From: Spirosoma lacussanchae
Lineage (GTDB): Bacteria; Bacteroidota; Bacteroidia; Cytophagales; Spirosomataceae
Assembly: GCF_005870035.1 (NCBI RefSeq)
Contig: NZ_SWJG01000001.1
Coordinates: 372,001 to 436,000, forward strand
Reading direction: 5' to 3'
Length of the DNA stretch: 64,000 bases
In this document: piece by piece, positions 34,858 to 45,500 of the stretch
Layout: each line of letters opens with the position of its first letter
How positions within the stretch are numbered: the stretch's first letter is position 1
Position numbers and translations under genes: made by a program
Notes under the pieces: model-generated
Seen by the model: only the letters and a program-made list of their open reading frames with translations
Told to the model about the DNA's origin: nothing
The model's database searches: none

Positions 34858-34865
34858 CAAAGATA
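34858..34865 (-). promoter_or_regulatory. Candidate -7 element (TATCTTTG) for pyk
   Basis: Exact TAnnTTTG on the minus strand, 56 bases before the pyk ATG. The nearest TTTG upstream is 25 bases away (34891-34894), slightly long for a -33 element. Confidence 0.55.
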
Positions 34866-35020
34866 TACAGTTGTGTTCGCGGAAAATTTACAAAGAAGCC
34901 GACGGGCTACCGACCCGGTTTGCCCCCGCTGCCGCAGCTGAAAATGGTCCAACTGACTCCTGATCGTCAGGGGGCCGGTGTAACCCGGCTCAAACGCGGA
35001 AGGCGGAATGGGGTTCGTGC

Positions 35021-35755
35021 TTAAAAGGTCAGCTCCCGAATCTTGTCCATATACGACCGGCTCACGCGCACTACATCGCCGTTTTGCAGAATGACATCGT
35101 AGCTGGATGGGTATTTCTGGATTTCGCGGACAACGTGCAGATTGATAATGTCTGACCGGTGAACCCGCAGAAAATGGCTGGGGTTGAGTTTACTTTCCAG
35201 CGCGCTGATGCCGTAGTTGCTGAGGTGGCGACCCATAGTGGTAACCAGGGTGGCATAATCGCCTTCGGCTTCGATACGCAGAATATCGGCCACGGCGACC
35301 GTAACGAGCCGGTTGCCGGTCTGTACCAGAATTTTCTCGGGATAGGTTGTGGCGGTACTGAGGAGGCTCTCGGCCAGGGGCTGAATTTTCTGGAGGTTGC
35401 CCGCTCGCGAGTCGGTCACGCGCTGGATGGCCTGGGAGAACCGGTCGCGGGTGTAGGGCTTGAGGAGATAATCGACGGCATGAACCTCAAAGGCCTGAAG
35501 GGCGTACTGGTCGTAGGCGGTCGAGAAAATAATCTGCGGAATCTCGTCGATGTGTTTGAGAACGTCGAAGCCCGTCAGGCCCGGCATCTGCACATCCAGA
35601 AAAATCAGGTCGGGTTTATACTCGTTGATGAGCCGTACGGCATCGACGCCGTTGTTGGCTTCGCCGACCACGATCAGGGCGGGGTAAGCGTCGAGGTACT
35701 GCCGGATCAGGGTCCGTCCGGCGGCTTCGTCGTCGATGATGATAACTTTCTGCAT
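35021..35755 (-). CDS. LytTR-family response regulator
   Basis: DNA-binding response regulator of 244 residues. The receiver has IIIDDEAAG (5-13), phospho-acceptor D54 (IFLDVQMPG), and a K in YLLKPYTRDRF (about 107). The C-terminal LytTR domain (about 140-244) carries the diagnostic HFLRVHRSDIINL. It is transcribed after the LytS-like kinase gene with 30 bases between, so the two are partners. Target genes cannot be seen, but the divergent TonB-dependent receptor gene is a candidate. Confidence 0.95.
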   Translation of the reverse strand: MQKVIIIDDEAAGRTLIRQYLDAYPALIVVGEANNGVDAVRLINEYKPDLIFLDVQMPGLTGFDVLKHIDEIPQIIFSTAYDQYALQAFEVHAVDYLLKPYTRDRFSQAIQRVTDSRAGNLQKIQPLAESLLSTATTYPEKILVQTGNRLVTVAVADILRIEAEGDYATLVTTMGRHLSNYGISALESKLNPSHFLRVHRSDIINLHVVREIQKYPSSYDVILQNGDVVRVSRSYMDKIRELTF

Positions 35756-35785
35756 AGGTAGGCCGGCAGAACCGGTCGGGTTGCG

Positions 35786-36850
35786 TTAGGCTGGTATGGT
35801 AAATTGTACGATGACGCCCCGGGGCTGGCTGTTGCCCACGGTCAGCTGGCTGCCGTACATTTTGTCGAGTCGAAGCCGGGTGTTGGCCAGCCCCAGGCCG
35901 TGACCGGTGGTGCTGGATCCGTTCAGGCCAACGCCCGTGTCGGAGATCGCTACGTGCAGGTGTCCGTTCTGCCGGTGAATGCCCACGTGAATATCGCCCC
36001 CTTCGATGAGCGACGCAATACCATGTTTCACCGAATTTTCGACCAGCGGTTGCAGGAGCATGGGCGGGATGGTATTGTCGAGTACGTTATCGGCCACATC
36101 GAACGAGACGCGGAGCCGGTCGCCGAAGCGGGCCTTTTCCAGGTCAAGGTATTTCTTGACGAAGGCGATTTCTTCGCGCACGGTGACCACATCGGCTTTG
36201 GAGGCCTGTAACTGATAGCGAAACAGGTCGGCCAGTTCGGCCAGTAGTTCGCGGGTGCGTTCCTGAGCGGGTGGTACCGATGCGCTGATGGTGTTGAACA
36301 CGTTGTACAGAAAATGGGGGTTGAGCTGGGCTTTCAGAGCCGCCAGTTCACTTTTCAGCGTCAGTTCGCGCAGCTGCACTTCGCGGAGCCGTTGCCGCTG
36401 CAGATCCCGGTAGTAATCGTAGGCGTGAAAAATGCCGAACTGCACCAGATAGAACAGCGCCCCGATATAGGTATCCCAGACCTGCCCGGTACCCCGTAGC
36501 CGCCCGATCCCCAGCCCATCGGATACGGCATAGTACAAAAACTGCCAGACCAAGAGGTAGAGCGGCAGCAGGACGACGTGCAACAGAATCCGGCGGGTAA
36601 GGGTAAGGTGGCGCAGGCGGATAAATAGCAGATACCAGACCGGTGCCGTAACGAGTAGTTTCATACCGTAGTCGAGCAGAGCCCTCGGAACCTCGTAGAG
36701 AAAGTCAATGAACAGGGAGTTTTTCGACCAGGCCCGCTCACTGATCGACAACGCCCCGTCGTAGAGCAGTGCCGATACGATGTACAACCCTACTATCATC
36801 GTCAGCTGGCGGTACGTAATGCCCCAAAACGCAATCCGGTTCCAGTTCAT
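35786..36850 (-). CDS. LytS/YpdA-type sensor histidine kinase
   Basis: 354 residues with four membrane helices (about 13-32, 63-80, 88-108, 128-146) and a His_kinase domain: phospho-acceptor H179 in LNPHFLYNVFNTIS, N-box ENSVKHG (271-277), DTGVGL (304-309) and GHGLGLAN (316-323). No periplasmic sensor domain is visible, so the signal is likely sensed in the membrane. It is the first gene of the two-component operon with the LytTR regulator, and is divergent from the TonB-dependent receptor. Confidence 0.94.
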   Translation of the reverse strand: MNWNRIAFWGITYRQLTMIVGLYIVSALLYDGALSISERAWSKNSLFIDFLYEVPRALLDYGMKLLVTAPVWYLLFIRLRHLTLTRRILLHVVLLPLYLLVWQFLYYAVSDGLGIGRLRGTGQVWDTYIGALFYLVQFGIFHAYDYYRDLQRQRLREVQLRELTLKSELAALKAQLNPHFLYNVFNTISASVPPAQERTRELLAELADLFRYQLQASKADVVTVREEIAFVKKYLDLEKARFGDRLRVSFDVADNVLDNTIPPMLLQPLVENSVKHGIASLIEGGDIHVGIHRQNGHLHVAISDTGVGLNGSSTTGHGLGLANTRLRLDKMYGSQLTVGNSQPRGVIVQFTIPA

Positions 36851-36973
36851 AAGGTAGCCTGGTTTGTACAGTTAGTTTCGTTTCACTCCCGCGTGGCGTT
36901 ATCTCACCGTGCACGGGTACCCATCGTTCGCAAAGCTATACGGATTCGTAGATGGCCGGCGTCTTTTTCCGAC

Positions 36974-37034
36974 GAGTTGACAAATACGTCGCTGAATGGA
37001 ATGGGATGCCGTTCGGCGATGTATTTGTCGGCTC
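36974..37034 (+). repeat. 23-bp inverted repeat (G-U pairs on plus RNA) in the divergent kinase/receptor gap
   Basis: Arms 36974-36996 and 37012-37034 pair over 23 positions with four G-U wobbles as plus-strand RNA; the loop is 15 bases. No T-run. It lies before the receptor promoter at 37070 and within the leader region of the kinase gene on the other strand. It may be a binding site for a dimeric regulator. Confidence 0.7.
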
Positions 37035-37069
37035 ACCGATTGGGACTGGCAGGCCCCGGAGCGGGTGTC

Positions 37070-37077
37070 TAGCTTTG
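37070..37077 (+). promoter_or_regulatory. Candidate -7 element (TAGCTTTG) for the TonB-dependent receptor
   Basis: Exact TAnnTTTG, 22 bases before the ATG at 37100. No good -33 TTG at 19-21 bases, so a regulator may be needed. Confidence 0.6.
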
Positions 37078-37099
37078 ACCTATCCAATTCGCCAAAGCT

Positions 37100-39553
37100 A
37101 TGAAAAACCTGTTTATTCTATGTTTGCTGATCCTGTCGGCTCCCTCATTTGCCCAGACGGCGTTGCTGAGCGGCACGGCTGTTACCGCTTCGCAGCAGAG
37201 AATCCCGTTCGTTACGGCTACCCTTCGGCAGGCGACCGACTCGTTGCTGGTAAAAGCCGCCGTGGCCGATGAAAACGGCGTGTATGTTTTCCCCGGCGTA
37301 CGGGCTGGCACCTACCGCGTGGGACTGACGGGGGTGGGCTACACGCCCTGGACCTCGGGGCCGGTGGTGATCGTTGACGGACAGGCAGGCTCGATGGGCG
37401 CTGTCGTACTGGCCGAAGCCGCCCGATCGCTGGACGAGGTGAAGGTCAAGGCAACGAAGCCCCTGCTGGACGTGCAGCCCGACAAACTGGTGCTGAACGT
37501 TGGGAGTAGCATCACCTCGGCGGGAAGCTCGGCGATTGAGCTGCTGCAGAAAGCGCCGGGGGTGCAGATCGATCCGAACGATAATATCGTGTTGCAGGGT
37601 AAAAATGGTGTTCGCATCTTCATCGACGGTAAGCCTTCGCCCCTCGGACCGGCCGACCTGGCGGCTTACCTCCGGACGTTACAGGCTACCGACATCGACG
37701 CCATCGAGATCATTACCCAACCGTCGGCCCGTTTCGATGCGCAAGGCAATGCCGGCATTATCAACATCCGGCTCAAAAGAAACCGGGCGGGCAGTCCGGA
37801 TGCGGGTACGAATGGGAGTGCTACGTTTGGCTTCGCGCAGGGCGCCTATTACCCGAAATACAACGGTTCCGTGTCGGTGAACAGCCGTGTCAAAAAGACC
37901 AATCTGTTTGCCAGCTACAGCCTGCGGCAGGCCCGTGACTGGTCGTTTATCAACCTCTATCGCGAACAGAGCGGGCAGTTTTTCGACCAGAAAAGCGAAA
38001 CCCGGTCAACGTCGGCCGGACACACGGCGCGGCTTGGTGCCGACTGGTTCGTGAGCCGTTCCAGTACGCTGGGCCTGCTGCTGGACGGGATGCTGCGCGA
38101 TGGTACCTCCAGTACACTGGGTCGCACACCCATTGGATTTGTGACTACCGCAGTGGGGGTTCTGGACCAGCTGCTCATTGCCGACAACCGGAACCTGAGC
38201 AACCGCGCCAATGGCAACGCCAACCTGAACTACCGCTACGCCGACACCGCGGGGCATGAGCTAAGCGTTGATGCCGACCTGGGCCGGTTCCGCTCGACCG
38301 GCGACGCCTACCAGCCCAACCGTTACGTCGACCCGGTAACGAACGAGCTGTTGTTTGAGCGCAATTACCGCATGAACACCCTGACCGACATAAACCTGCG
38401 AACGCTGAAAGCGGATTATGGGCAGCGGCTCTGGGGCGGCCGGCTGAGCGCGGGTTTTAAACTCTCGTCGGTGCGCACTGGCAATGACTTCGACTTTTTC
38501 GACGTTCAGAATGGTCAGGACGTTCTCAATCCGGACCGTACGAATCGCTTCGTCTATACCGAATCCATCTATGCGGCCTACGCTTCGTTCGAGAAAAGCC
38601 GTGGTAAATGGCAGGGGCAGTTTGGCCTTCGGGTCGAGCAGACGGAGTCGGACGGTCGGCTGACCAGTGCCGTCAGCCAGGCCGATGCTATGGTGACACG
38701 CCGATACCTGAATGCGTTTCCGAGTGCGGGTATCACTTACAAGGCTACGCCGAACAGCACCTTCTCGGTCACCTTCAGCCGCCGGATTGACCGGCCGAGC
38801 TACCAGAGTCTGAACCCCTTTGAGTCGAAGCTCGATGAGCTGACGTACCAGAAAGGCAACGCTTTTCTGCGGCCACAGTATACCAATACCCTTCGGTTGT
38901 CGCGTACCTACAAATACAAACTGACAACCTCCCTCAGCTACAGCGACACGCAGGATTTCTTCACCGAGATTACCGATACCAGCGCTCGCAGTGCCGACGG
39001 TCGGCCCCGTAACTACATTACCACGCGCAACCTGGCCAGCCAGCGCGTGCTGTCGGTCGATGTGAGCTATCCGTTCAACGTGGCCCGGTGGTGGACTGTG
39101 TTCATGAACGTAAGCGCCTATCGATCGGCCAACGAAGCCAATTTCGGCGACGGGAAGCGCATCGGTCTGACGGCCCACGTGCTGAGTCTGTATGCGCAGC
39201 ACACGCTGACGTTACCTGGCCAGTTGCGGCTGGAGGTGTCGGGCTATTACACCTCACCTTCTATTTGGGGCGGCACCTTTCAGAACCGGCATTTCTGGGG
39301 AAGTACCGTTGGCTTACAGCGTAAGGTGCTGGCCGACCGGGGATCGGTGGTGCTGACCGTATCGGACCCGTTCAACAGCCAGCGTTGGCGCGGTATCAGT
39401 CAGTTTGGCGGTCTTTACATGGACGCTAGTGGCGGTTGGGAGAGTCGTCAGATCCGGCTCAATTTTACGTACAACTTCGGCAGCAAACAGCTCAAAGCCG
39501 CCCGCCAGCGCGAAACCGGCCTGGAGGCTGAGAAGGGCCGGATCGGGGGGTAA
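37100..39553 (+). CDS. TonB-dependent receptor-like outer-membrane beta-barrel protein
   Basis: 817 residues with signal peptide (1-18, ending PSFA). A carboxypeptidase-regulatory-like beta-sandwich (about 22-110) precedes a plug domain (about 120-230: AIELLQKAPGVQID, VRIFIDGKPSPL, IDAIEIITQPSARFDAQGNAGIINI) and an OMP_b-brl_3 type barrel to the C-terminus. The final strand region is NFTYNFG followed by a short charged tail. No TonB box is evident. Its likely role is uptake of a large or scarce compound, but members of this group lacking SusD partners are poorly understood. It is divergent from the LytS-like kinase. Confidence 0.92.
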   Translation: MKNLFILCLLILSAPSFAQTALLSGTAVTASQQRIPFVTATLRQATDSLLVKAAVADENGVYVFPGVRAGTYRVGLTGVGYTPWTSGPVVIVDGQAGSMGAVVLAEAARSLDEVKVKATKPLLDVQPDKLVLNVGSSITSAGSSAIELLQKAPGVQIDPNDNIVLQGKNGVRIFIDGKPSPLGPADLAAYLRTLQATDIDAIEIITQPSARFDAQGNAGIINIRLKRNRAGSPDAGTNGSATFGFAQGAYYPKYNGSVSVNSRVKKTNLFASYSLRQARDWSFINLYREQSGQFFDQKSETRSTSAGHTARLGADWFVSRSSTLGLLLDGMLRDGTSSTLGRTPIGFVTTAVGVLDQLLIADNRNLSNRANGNANLNYRYADTAGHELSVDADLGRFRSTGDAYQPNRYVDPVTNELLFERNYRMNTLTDINLRTLKADYGQRLWGGRLSAGFKLSSVRTGNDFDFFDVQNGQDVLNPDRTNRFVYTESIYAAYASFEKSRGKWQGQFGLRVEQTESDGRLTSAVSQADAMVTRRYLNAFPSAGITYKATPNSTFSVTFSRRIDRPSYQSLNPFESKLDELTYQKGNAFLRPQYTNTLRLSRTYKYKLTTSLSYSDTQDFFTEITDTSARSADGRPRNYITTRNLASQRVLSVDVSYPFNVARWWTVFMNVSAYRSANEANFGDGKRIGLTAHVLSLYAQHTLTLPGQLRLEVSGYYTSPSIWGGTFQNRHFWGSTVGLQRKVLADRGSVVLTVSDPFNSQRWRGISQFGGLYMDASGGWESRQIRLNFTYNFGSKQLKAARQRETGLEAEKGRIGG

Positions 39554-39566
39554 AGGGGATAGTCCA

Positions 39567-39835
39567 ATAAATCCCCGGTTTAAAACCCGGGGCAATTCAT
39601 GCATCGTCCTGTTGAGGAAGTGGCCGTTTGTGTTAGATTCATGAATAGCCCTGGCCTTCAGGCCGGGGTGATGGGAATGATTAAACAAACCCCCGGTTTT
39701 AAACCCGGGGCAATTCATGGATCGCCCTGTTGCGGAAATGCCCCCATGTGTTGGGTACATGAATAGCCCCGGCCTTCAGGCCGGGGTGATGGGAATAGGC
39801 ATTCATTTGCCCTGGCCTTCAGGCCAGAAAAAATT
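39567..39835. repeat. Tandem palindromic repeat, two ~115-base units plus a partial third
   Basis: Each unit starts with a CCCCGGTTT-type palindrome (units near 39567-39679 and 39683-39798), continues with GGCAATTCATG, about 40 diverged bases and TGAATAGCC, and ends with a 20-base palindrome of the form CCCCGGCC-TTCA-GGCCGGGG and TGATGGGAAT. A third CCTGGCC-TTCA-GGCCAG stem lies near 39810-39830. It fills the gap between two converging genes. Such palindrome-ended units are typical of REP/MITE-like elements in Bacteroidota. Confidence 0.85.
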
Positions 39836-39858
39836 GGAGCAACCGCAACAAGCCGGAA

Positions 39859-42384
39859 TTACAGGCAGTCGACGTCGATAACGATGCTGACCTGGCGGAG
39901 GCCTTTGTCGGTCAGGATGTCGTTGATTCGGTCCTGGATATAGGCCTTTACGGCTTTGACGTTCACTTTCTCGCGTTCGATCTTGATCAGAATGTCGAAC
40001 AGGAACTGATTCCGGATGCGCTCGACCAGGGGTTGCTCCGGACCCAGTACCCGCGTGCTGCCGAGCGCATCGGTCAGTTCGGCACACAGGCGTTCGGCGG
40101 CCTGCTGACTAATGGCTTTGTCGGGATGGCGTACGGTTAGTTTGATGAGCCGCGAGAACGGTGGGTAGTTGAAATCCTGCCGCTCCTGAATCTCTTCCTC
40201 ATACAGGCCTTTGTAATCATTCTGGATGATTTTTTGCAGGATGCTCTGGTGCGGGTTAGCCGTCTGAATCAGGACCGTACCCTGCCGGCCAGCGCGTCGG
40301 CCGGCGCGGCCGCTTACTTGGGTGAGCATCTGAAACGACCGCTCCGTAGCGCGAAAGTCGGGAAAGTGGATGAGCCGGTCAGCGTCGAAGATACCGACCA
40401 GGCTGACGTTGTCGAAGTCGAGTCCTTTGGTAATCATCTGGGTGCCGACCAGCATGTCGACGCTGCCCCGTTCAAACTCGCGGATGATCTGACCATACGC
40501 ATCTTTGGCGCGGGTCGTGTCGAGGTCCATCCGCAGTACCCGCGAACTCGGGAAATAAACCTGGAGCTGATCTTCGAGCTTTTCGGTACCGAAGCCGATG
40601 GTTTTGACTTTGGTAGAACCGCAGGTCGGGCACAGGCGCGGCACCGCTTCCTTATGGCCGCAGTAATGGCAGCGCAGCTCGGCATCGCGCTGGTGGTAGG
40701 TCAGGCTAACGGCGCAGTTGGGGCACTCGGCCGTCCAGTCGCAGTCTTCGCACTGCATGTAGGGCGAGTAGCCGCGCCGGTTCTGAAACAGGATACTTTG
40801 CTCTTTCCGCTCCAGGTTCATCTCCAGCGCATCGAGCAGGGCCGACGAAAACTCATTCTTCATGGTCTTCTGCCGCTTCTCCTGTTTGGTGTCGATCAGC
40901 AGAATATTGGGCAGGGTAGCGTCGCCGAACCGATGATGCAGCTCAACCAGCCCATAGCGCCCCTGTTGGGCCTGGTAATACGTTTCGAGCGAGGGAGTAG
41001 CCGAGCCGAGCAGGACCTTGGCCTGCTGCCAGTGGGCCATCATCAGCGCCACATCGCGGGCGTGGTAGCGGGGCGCCGGGTCATGTTGTTTATAGCTGGT
41101 TTCGTGCTCTTCATCCACGATGACCAGGCCCAGGTTGTCGAACGGCAAAAACACCGCCGACCGTACGCCCACCACGAACTGATACTGGCCCGAAACTACC
41201 CCTTTCCAGACCTCGACCCGTTCGTTGTCCGAGAATTTAGAGTGATAAATGCCCATTTTGTCGCCGAAGACCCGCTGCAGCCGGACTACAATCTGGGTCG
41301 TCAGTGCAATTTCGGGCAGCAGGTACAGCACCTGAGACCCGCCCGCCAGCGCCTGCTGAATCAGATGGATATAGACTTCAGTTTTACCGCTGCCCGTGAT
41401 GCCGTGAAACAGCACGATGTTCTGCTGGTCGAACCGGGCCATGATCTGCTCGGCGGCCCGCTGCTGGTGTTCGGTCAGCCGTATTTCGCCCTGTGGGGCA
41501 TTGGTGTCGGCAAACCGGGGCTGAATAACCTCGAAGGTTTCGAAAACGGCGTTCTTGACCAGCGTCTGGAGCGACGACTGCGACAGCTCGTCATCCTGAT
41601 TAAGAATCGTTTTGTCGAGTCCTTTCTGATTGAGTGCCGGGTTATGCTGCACCGGTACGTGACGCAGGTAGCGCATAACCACTTCCTGTTGTTTGGGCAG
41701 CTTTTCGAGCCGCTGAAGTAGCACCAACAACTGCTCCCGTTCTTCGTAGTTGGGATGCAGACGAATCTTCCGGATCATCTTCGGTACGTACTTCTCCCGA
41801 ATCTCTTCAAAAACAATGACTGCTTTCTTACCGACCAGCGATTTGATCAGCGCGGCTATGTTGACGCCTTCGCCCGCCAGCCGACCCAGTTCGTCGTAGG
41901 TGAGGGCGGGTTGTTTTTTGAGCTCGGTCAACAGAATCTCTTCGTGCTCGGTCAGCAGTTCCGGGTAGTCAAAATCGGGGTTAAACTGGACTTTCGACTG
42001 GCTTGAGATTTTCAGCCCGGATGGCAGCGCAACGTTCATCACTTCGCCCACGCAGCACATGTAATACTCAGACATCCAGCGGAAAAGCTCCAGTTGATAG
42101 CTGCTAACTAAAGGGTACTCATCAAGAAGTTCGGTAACATAGCGGGCCTGATAGTTTGCGGGCGGAGAGTTGTGTAAACGGGCCACGATAGCCGTCAGAA
42201 CGCGGCTGTTTTTCTTGCCAAACGGAACAATTACTCTGGCACCAATTTTGACCAGATCGGCCATTCCCCGCGGTATCCGATAGGTAAACAATTTGGGGAC
42301 CGGAATGGGTAAAATCAGGTCAGCAAAGAAGGTTACCTCGTCCGCATCAAAAGAAGCAAATAACGTATTGGCTTGATTTTCCAC
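39859..42384 (-). CDS. priA: Primosomal protein N' (replication restart helicase PriA)
   Basis: 3'-5' helicase that reloads the replisome at stalled forks. 841 residues. Walker A GITGSGKTEVYIHL and DEEH (VIVDEEHETSYK), the helicase C-motif TQMITKGLDFDNV and the eight-cysteine zinc region (CEDCDWTAECPNC ... CHYCGHKEAVPRLCPTC) are all present. The N-terminal DNA-binding region is intact. The downstream side is the palindromic repeat. Confidence 0.97.
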   Translation of the reverse strand: MENQANTLFASFDADEVTFFADLILPIPVPKLFTYRIPRGMADLVKIGARVIVPFGKKNSRVLTAIVARLHNSPPANYQARYVTELLDEYPLVSSYQLELFRWMSEYYMCCVGEVMNVALPSGLKISSQSKVQFNPDFDYPELLTEHEEILLTELKKQPALTYDELGRLAGEGVNIAALIKSLVGKKAVIVFEEIREKYVPKMIRKIRLHPNYEEREQLLVLLQRLEKLPKQQEVVMRYLRHVPVQHNPALNQKGLDKTILNQDDELSQSSLQTLVKNAVFETFEVIQPRFADTNAPQGEIRLTEHQQRAAEQIMARFDQQNIVLFHGITGSGKTEVYIHLIQQALAGGSQVLYLLPEIALTTQIVVRLQRVFGDKMGIYHSKFSDNERVEVWKGVVSGQYQFVVGVRSAVFLPFDNLGLVIVDEEHETSYKQHDPAPRYHARDVALMMAHWQQAKVLLGSATPSLETYYQAQQGRYGLVELHHRFGDATLPNILLIDTKQEKRQKTMKNEFSSALLDALEMNLERKEQSILFQNRRGYSPYMQCEDCDWTAECPNCAVSLTYHQRDAELRCHYCGHKEAVPRLCPTCGSTKVKTIGFGTEKLEDQLQVYFPSSRVLRMDLDTTRAKDAYGQIIREFERGSVDMLVGTQMITKGLDFDNVSLVGIFDADRLIHFPDFRATERSFQMLTQVSGRAGRRAGRQGTVLIQTANPHQSILQKIIQNDYKGLYEEEIQERQDFNYPPFSRLIKLTVRHPDKAISQQAAERLCAELTDALGSTRVLGPEQPLVERIRNQFLFDILIKIEREKVNVKAVKAYIQDRINDILTDKGLRQVSIVIDVDCL

Positions 42385-42597
42385 CTTTTCTGAAGAGTAC
42401 GTTCTGTAAAGATACGGAGAAAAGCGGCTGCGGATGGCAAGGATTTTGTCTACTAAGCGGTTGCTTATTCTACCATTGCCAGATAAGCGGGTAAGCAGCC
42501 CGCAGGCCTCCGGTAACAGCGCTGTACCATGCCTTACTAAGTTAACTCTGATCAGTTACTTTTTTTGCCAATTACATCAATTTAACGGCCTCTTAGT

Positions 42598-45500
42598 ATG
42601 AAACAAATTTACTCGTACTGTATTCTTGTATTTAGTAGATGGTTCGGTCTGTTTCTGCTGCTCATGCTTGTTACGCTGAGCGCGCGGGCTCAGGTCAGTG
42701 GGGTTGTATACCGTGACTTTAATCTAAACGGCATCCGTTCCGACACATTACCTATTGAGGTAGGCATTAAGGACGTATCGGTACAAGCCTTTGCCGGCCT
42801 GAGCCGGACAGCGCTCACGACGACCACAAACGCCAGCGGTCGCTTTAGTTTCAGTTCGGCTCAGATTCCGCCCGGAACGCCGGTGCGTATCGAGTTCGGC
42901 AACTTACCAACCGGCGATTACGAAGGCCCCTACGGTAGTGGCAGTGGAACCCGGGTGCAGTTCGTAACGGCGGGCGTATCGGCAACCGCTGTCAGCGTTG
43001 GCCTGAACTACCCGTCCGATTTTTGCCAGAGTACCGACGTGAAACTGGCAACGCCCTGCTATGTAAATGGCAACTCGAACCTAACAGACGGTATTTCGCC
43101 AGATGAACAAACGGCCCGGGCCGATGCGCTGGTATCGGTTGCCTATACGGCCAGTGGTGTCGCTTCGCCTACTAATTTTTACCCTACTCACCTGGCATCG
43201 GCCGGCGAGGTTGGCGCCACCTGGGGACTGGCTTATCAGCGACGTAGTAAAAAGCTGTTCTCAGCGGCCGTTCTGAAGCGGCATACCTCATATGGCCCGC
43301 TGGGACCGGGGGGTATTTACGTGACCGATATTACATCATCCAATACGGGCAACTTTCTGGATGTCAGTACAATTGGTATCGACGTAGGAAGCGATTCGCA
43401 TAGCGGTCTGTCGGGAAATAAGCTACTGCCCAACGCCGATCCCGGTCCGATGACCGATGTTGGCAAACGCAGCTTTGGCGGCATGGATATGTCGGAAGAT
43501 GACAAGACACTGTATTTCGTCAACCTCAACGATCGGAAGCTCTATGGGCTCTCCCTGGGCGTACCTGCCCGGGTACCAACGGCTGCCGATGTAAAATCAT
43601 GGAGCATTCCCGACCCGGGCTGTTCTGGTGGCGACTACCGGCCCTGGGCCGTAAAGGTGTATCGGGGTAAGCTGTATATCGGTGTTGTGTGTTCGGCCGA
43701 AACGTCGCAGCAGCTAAGCGATCTGAAGGTGACGATCTACCGCATGGACCCCTCGGCTGCCAGCCCGGTCTTTGAATCGGTACTGGCCTTTCCGCTCGAT
43801 TTCCGGCGCGGCCCGGCCGACCTGACCACTGATCCGCTCAACCCGGAGAACTCCTGCGCGCGCTATGACCGGTGGCTCCCCTGGACAAGTGCCTGGCCAA
43901 CGCCCTGCGGAGCCGGCACCAGTCCGTATTTTGTGATGCATCCGCAACCGATGATCACCGATATTGAATTTGATGACGATGGGTCCATGATCCTGGGTTT
44001 TCTGGATCGGTTCGGTATGCTGGGGGGCGTTCAGAACCACGATCCGAACGGCAACGGCTTTTACGATGGCTTTACCGGGGGCGATATTCTTCGGGCCTAC
44101 AACAACAACGGGACCTACGAACTGGAAAAGAATGGGAAAGCCGGTAACCGGACGGGTAGTGGGGTCGCTAACAACGAAGGCCCTGTTGACGCCAGCAATA
44201 TCGGTGGCGAATTTTACGGGCTCGACAACTGGATTTTCTTCGGCAATGTGGCGCACGCCGAAGTAACCAACGGCGCCCTGAGCCTGATTCCGGGCTACAA
44301 CGAAGTGGTTACCTCGGCCTTTGACCCAATCGAAGGTATTTTTAAAGCGGGTGGCCTGAAGGTGTTTAACAACATGACGGGCCAGGTGAACCGTAATTTC
44401 GTGTTGTACGCTCAGGTACCGGGCCTGTTTGGAAAAGCGTCGGGCCTGGGCGATAGCAAACCCCTGTGTGATCCGGCACCGGTTGGTATCGGTAACCGGG
44501 TCTGGTTCGACGATAACCGCGATGGTATTCAGGATGCGTATGAACCCGGTGTCGACGGTATCGTGCTGACGCTGCATGATATGGAAAACGGAGGGGTGCA
44601 GATTGCTTCCCAAACTACCCACGAGGGCGGTCAGTATTATTTCGACAACCGTACGGTGCCAGCCGGTATCCAGTTTAATCACCGCTACGAGGTTCGGATG
44701 GACCTCTCGCAACTACCCCTGCTCGACATTACGCTGAAAGGCGCCAGGCCTATCGGTTCAGCCGGGGGGCGGCTGGCGGCTCGCGGGGGGCGGCAAAGCG
44801 CGGTTGTGCAGCGGTCATATGCTATTTCGCCCCTGAACCGGACCGATGGTAATTCGGATACCGATCTGCGCGATTCCGACGCCCTCACAACCGGGTCGTC
44901 GGCCGTGATTGCCGTAACAACGGGCGATGCCGGCCAGAATGACTTTTCCTTCGACCTGTCGATGTTCTCCTGCCCGATGCTGGCACCTGAAAAAGAAGCG
45001 CTCACCATTTGTTCAGGCACTTCTGTCGATTCTGTAGCTGCGTATGGGTTGCACCTGAGCCTGGTAGATCAGGTGCGGTTTGTGTTGTTTACCAGTCCGC
45101 AGTCGGGTACGGCTATGTATAGCGGAGGAACCGTACTCGGAACGGTATCGGCTACGGCCGGGCCGGGTATATCAACTACCGCGCTGTCGGCGTCGGCCAC
45201 GGCTGACTCCATTAAGCGGGCGGTGCTGCATACGCCTTCGTTCAACACGACCAACAACACCGCCACGCCCCAGGCACAGTACATCTACGCCATTGTGTTC
45301 CCTACACCCGAAGATCCGGCTTGCCGGCAGTCGGCAGAAACGATCATCAATGTGTTGCCGGCGCTGAAAGCCCGGGCTACGGGTGCTACCCTCAGCTGCT
45401 CGACCACGGCCATAACGCTGCTGGGAGAGGCTTTGTATGGTGATGATACGCCCGCCACCGGGGCTACGTTTGTCTGGACCGGGCCGGGTGGTTTCAACAG

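Noticed and set aside
39808..39835. Terminator for priA
   Set aside because: On the minus strand the T-run precedes the stem rather than following it; better explained as part of the palindromic repeat.
40234..41721. 495-codon open frame antisense to priA
   Set aside because: Shadow of a GC-rich gene; priA has all its motifs.
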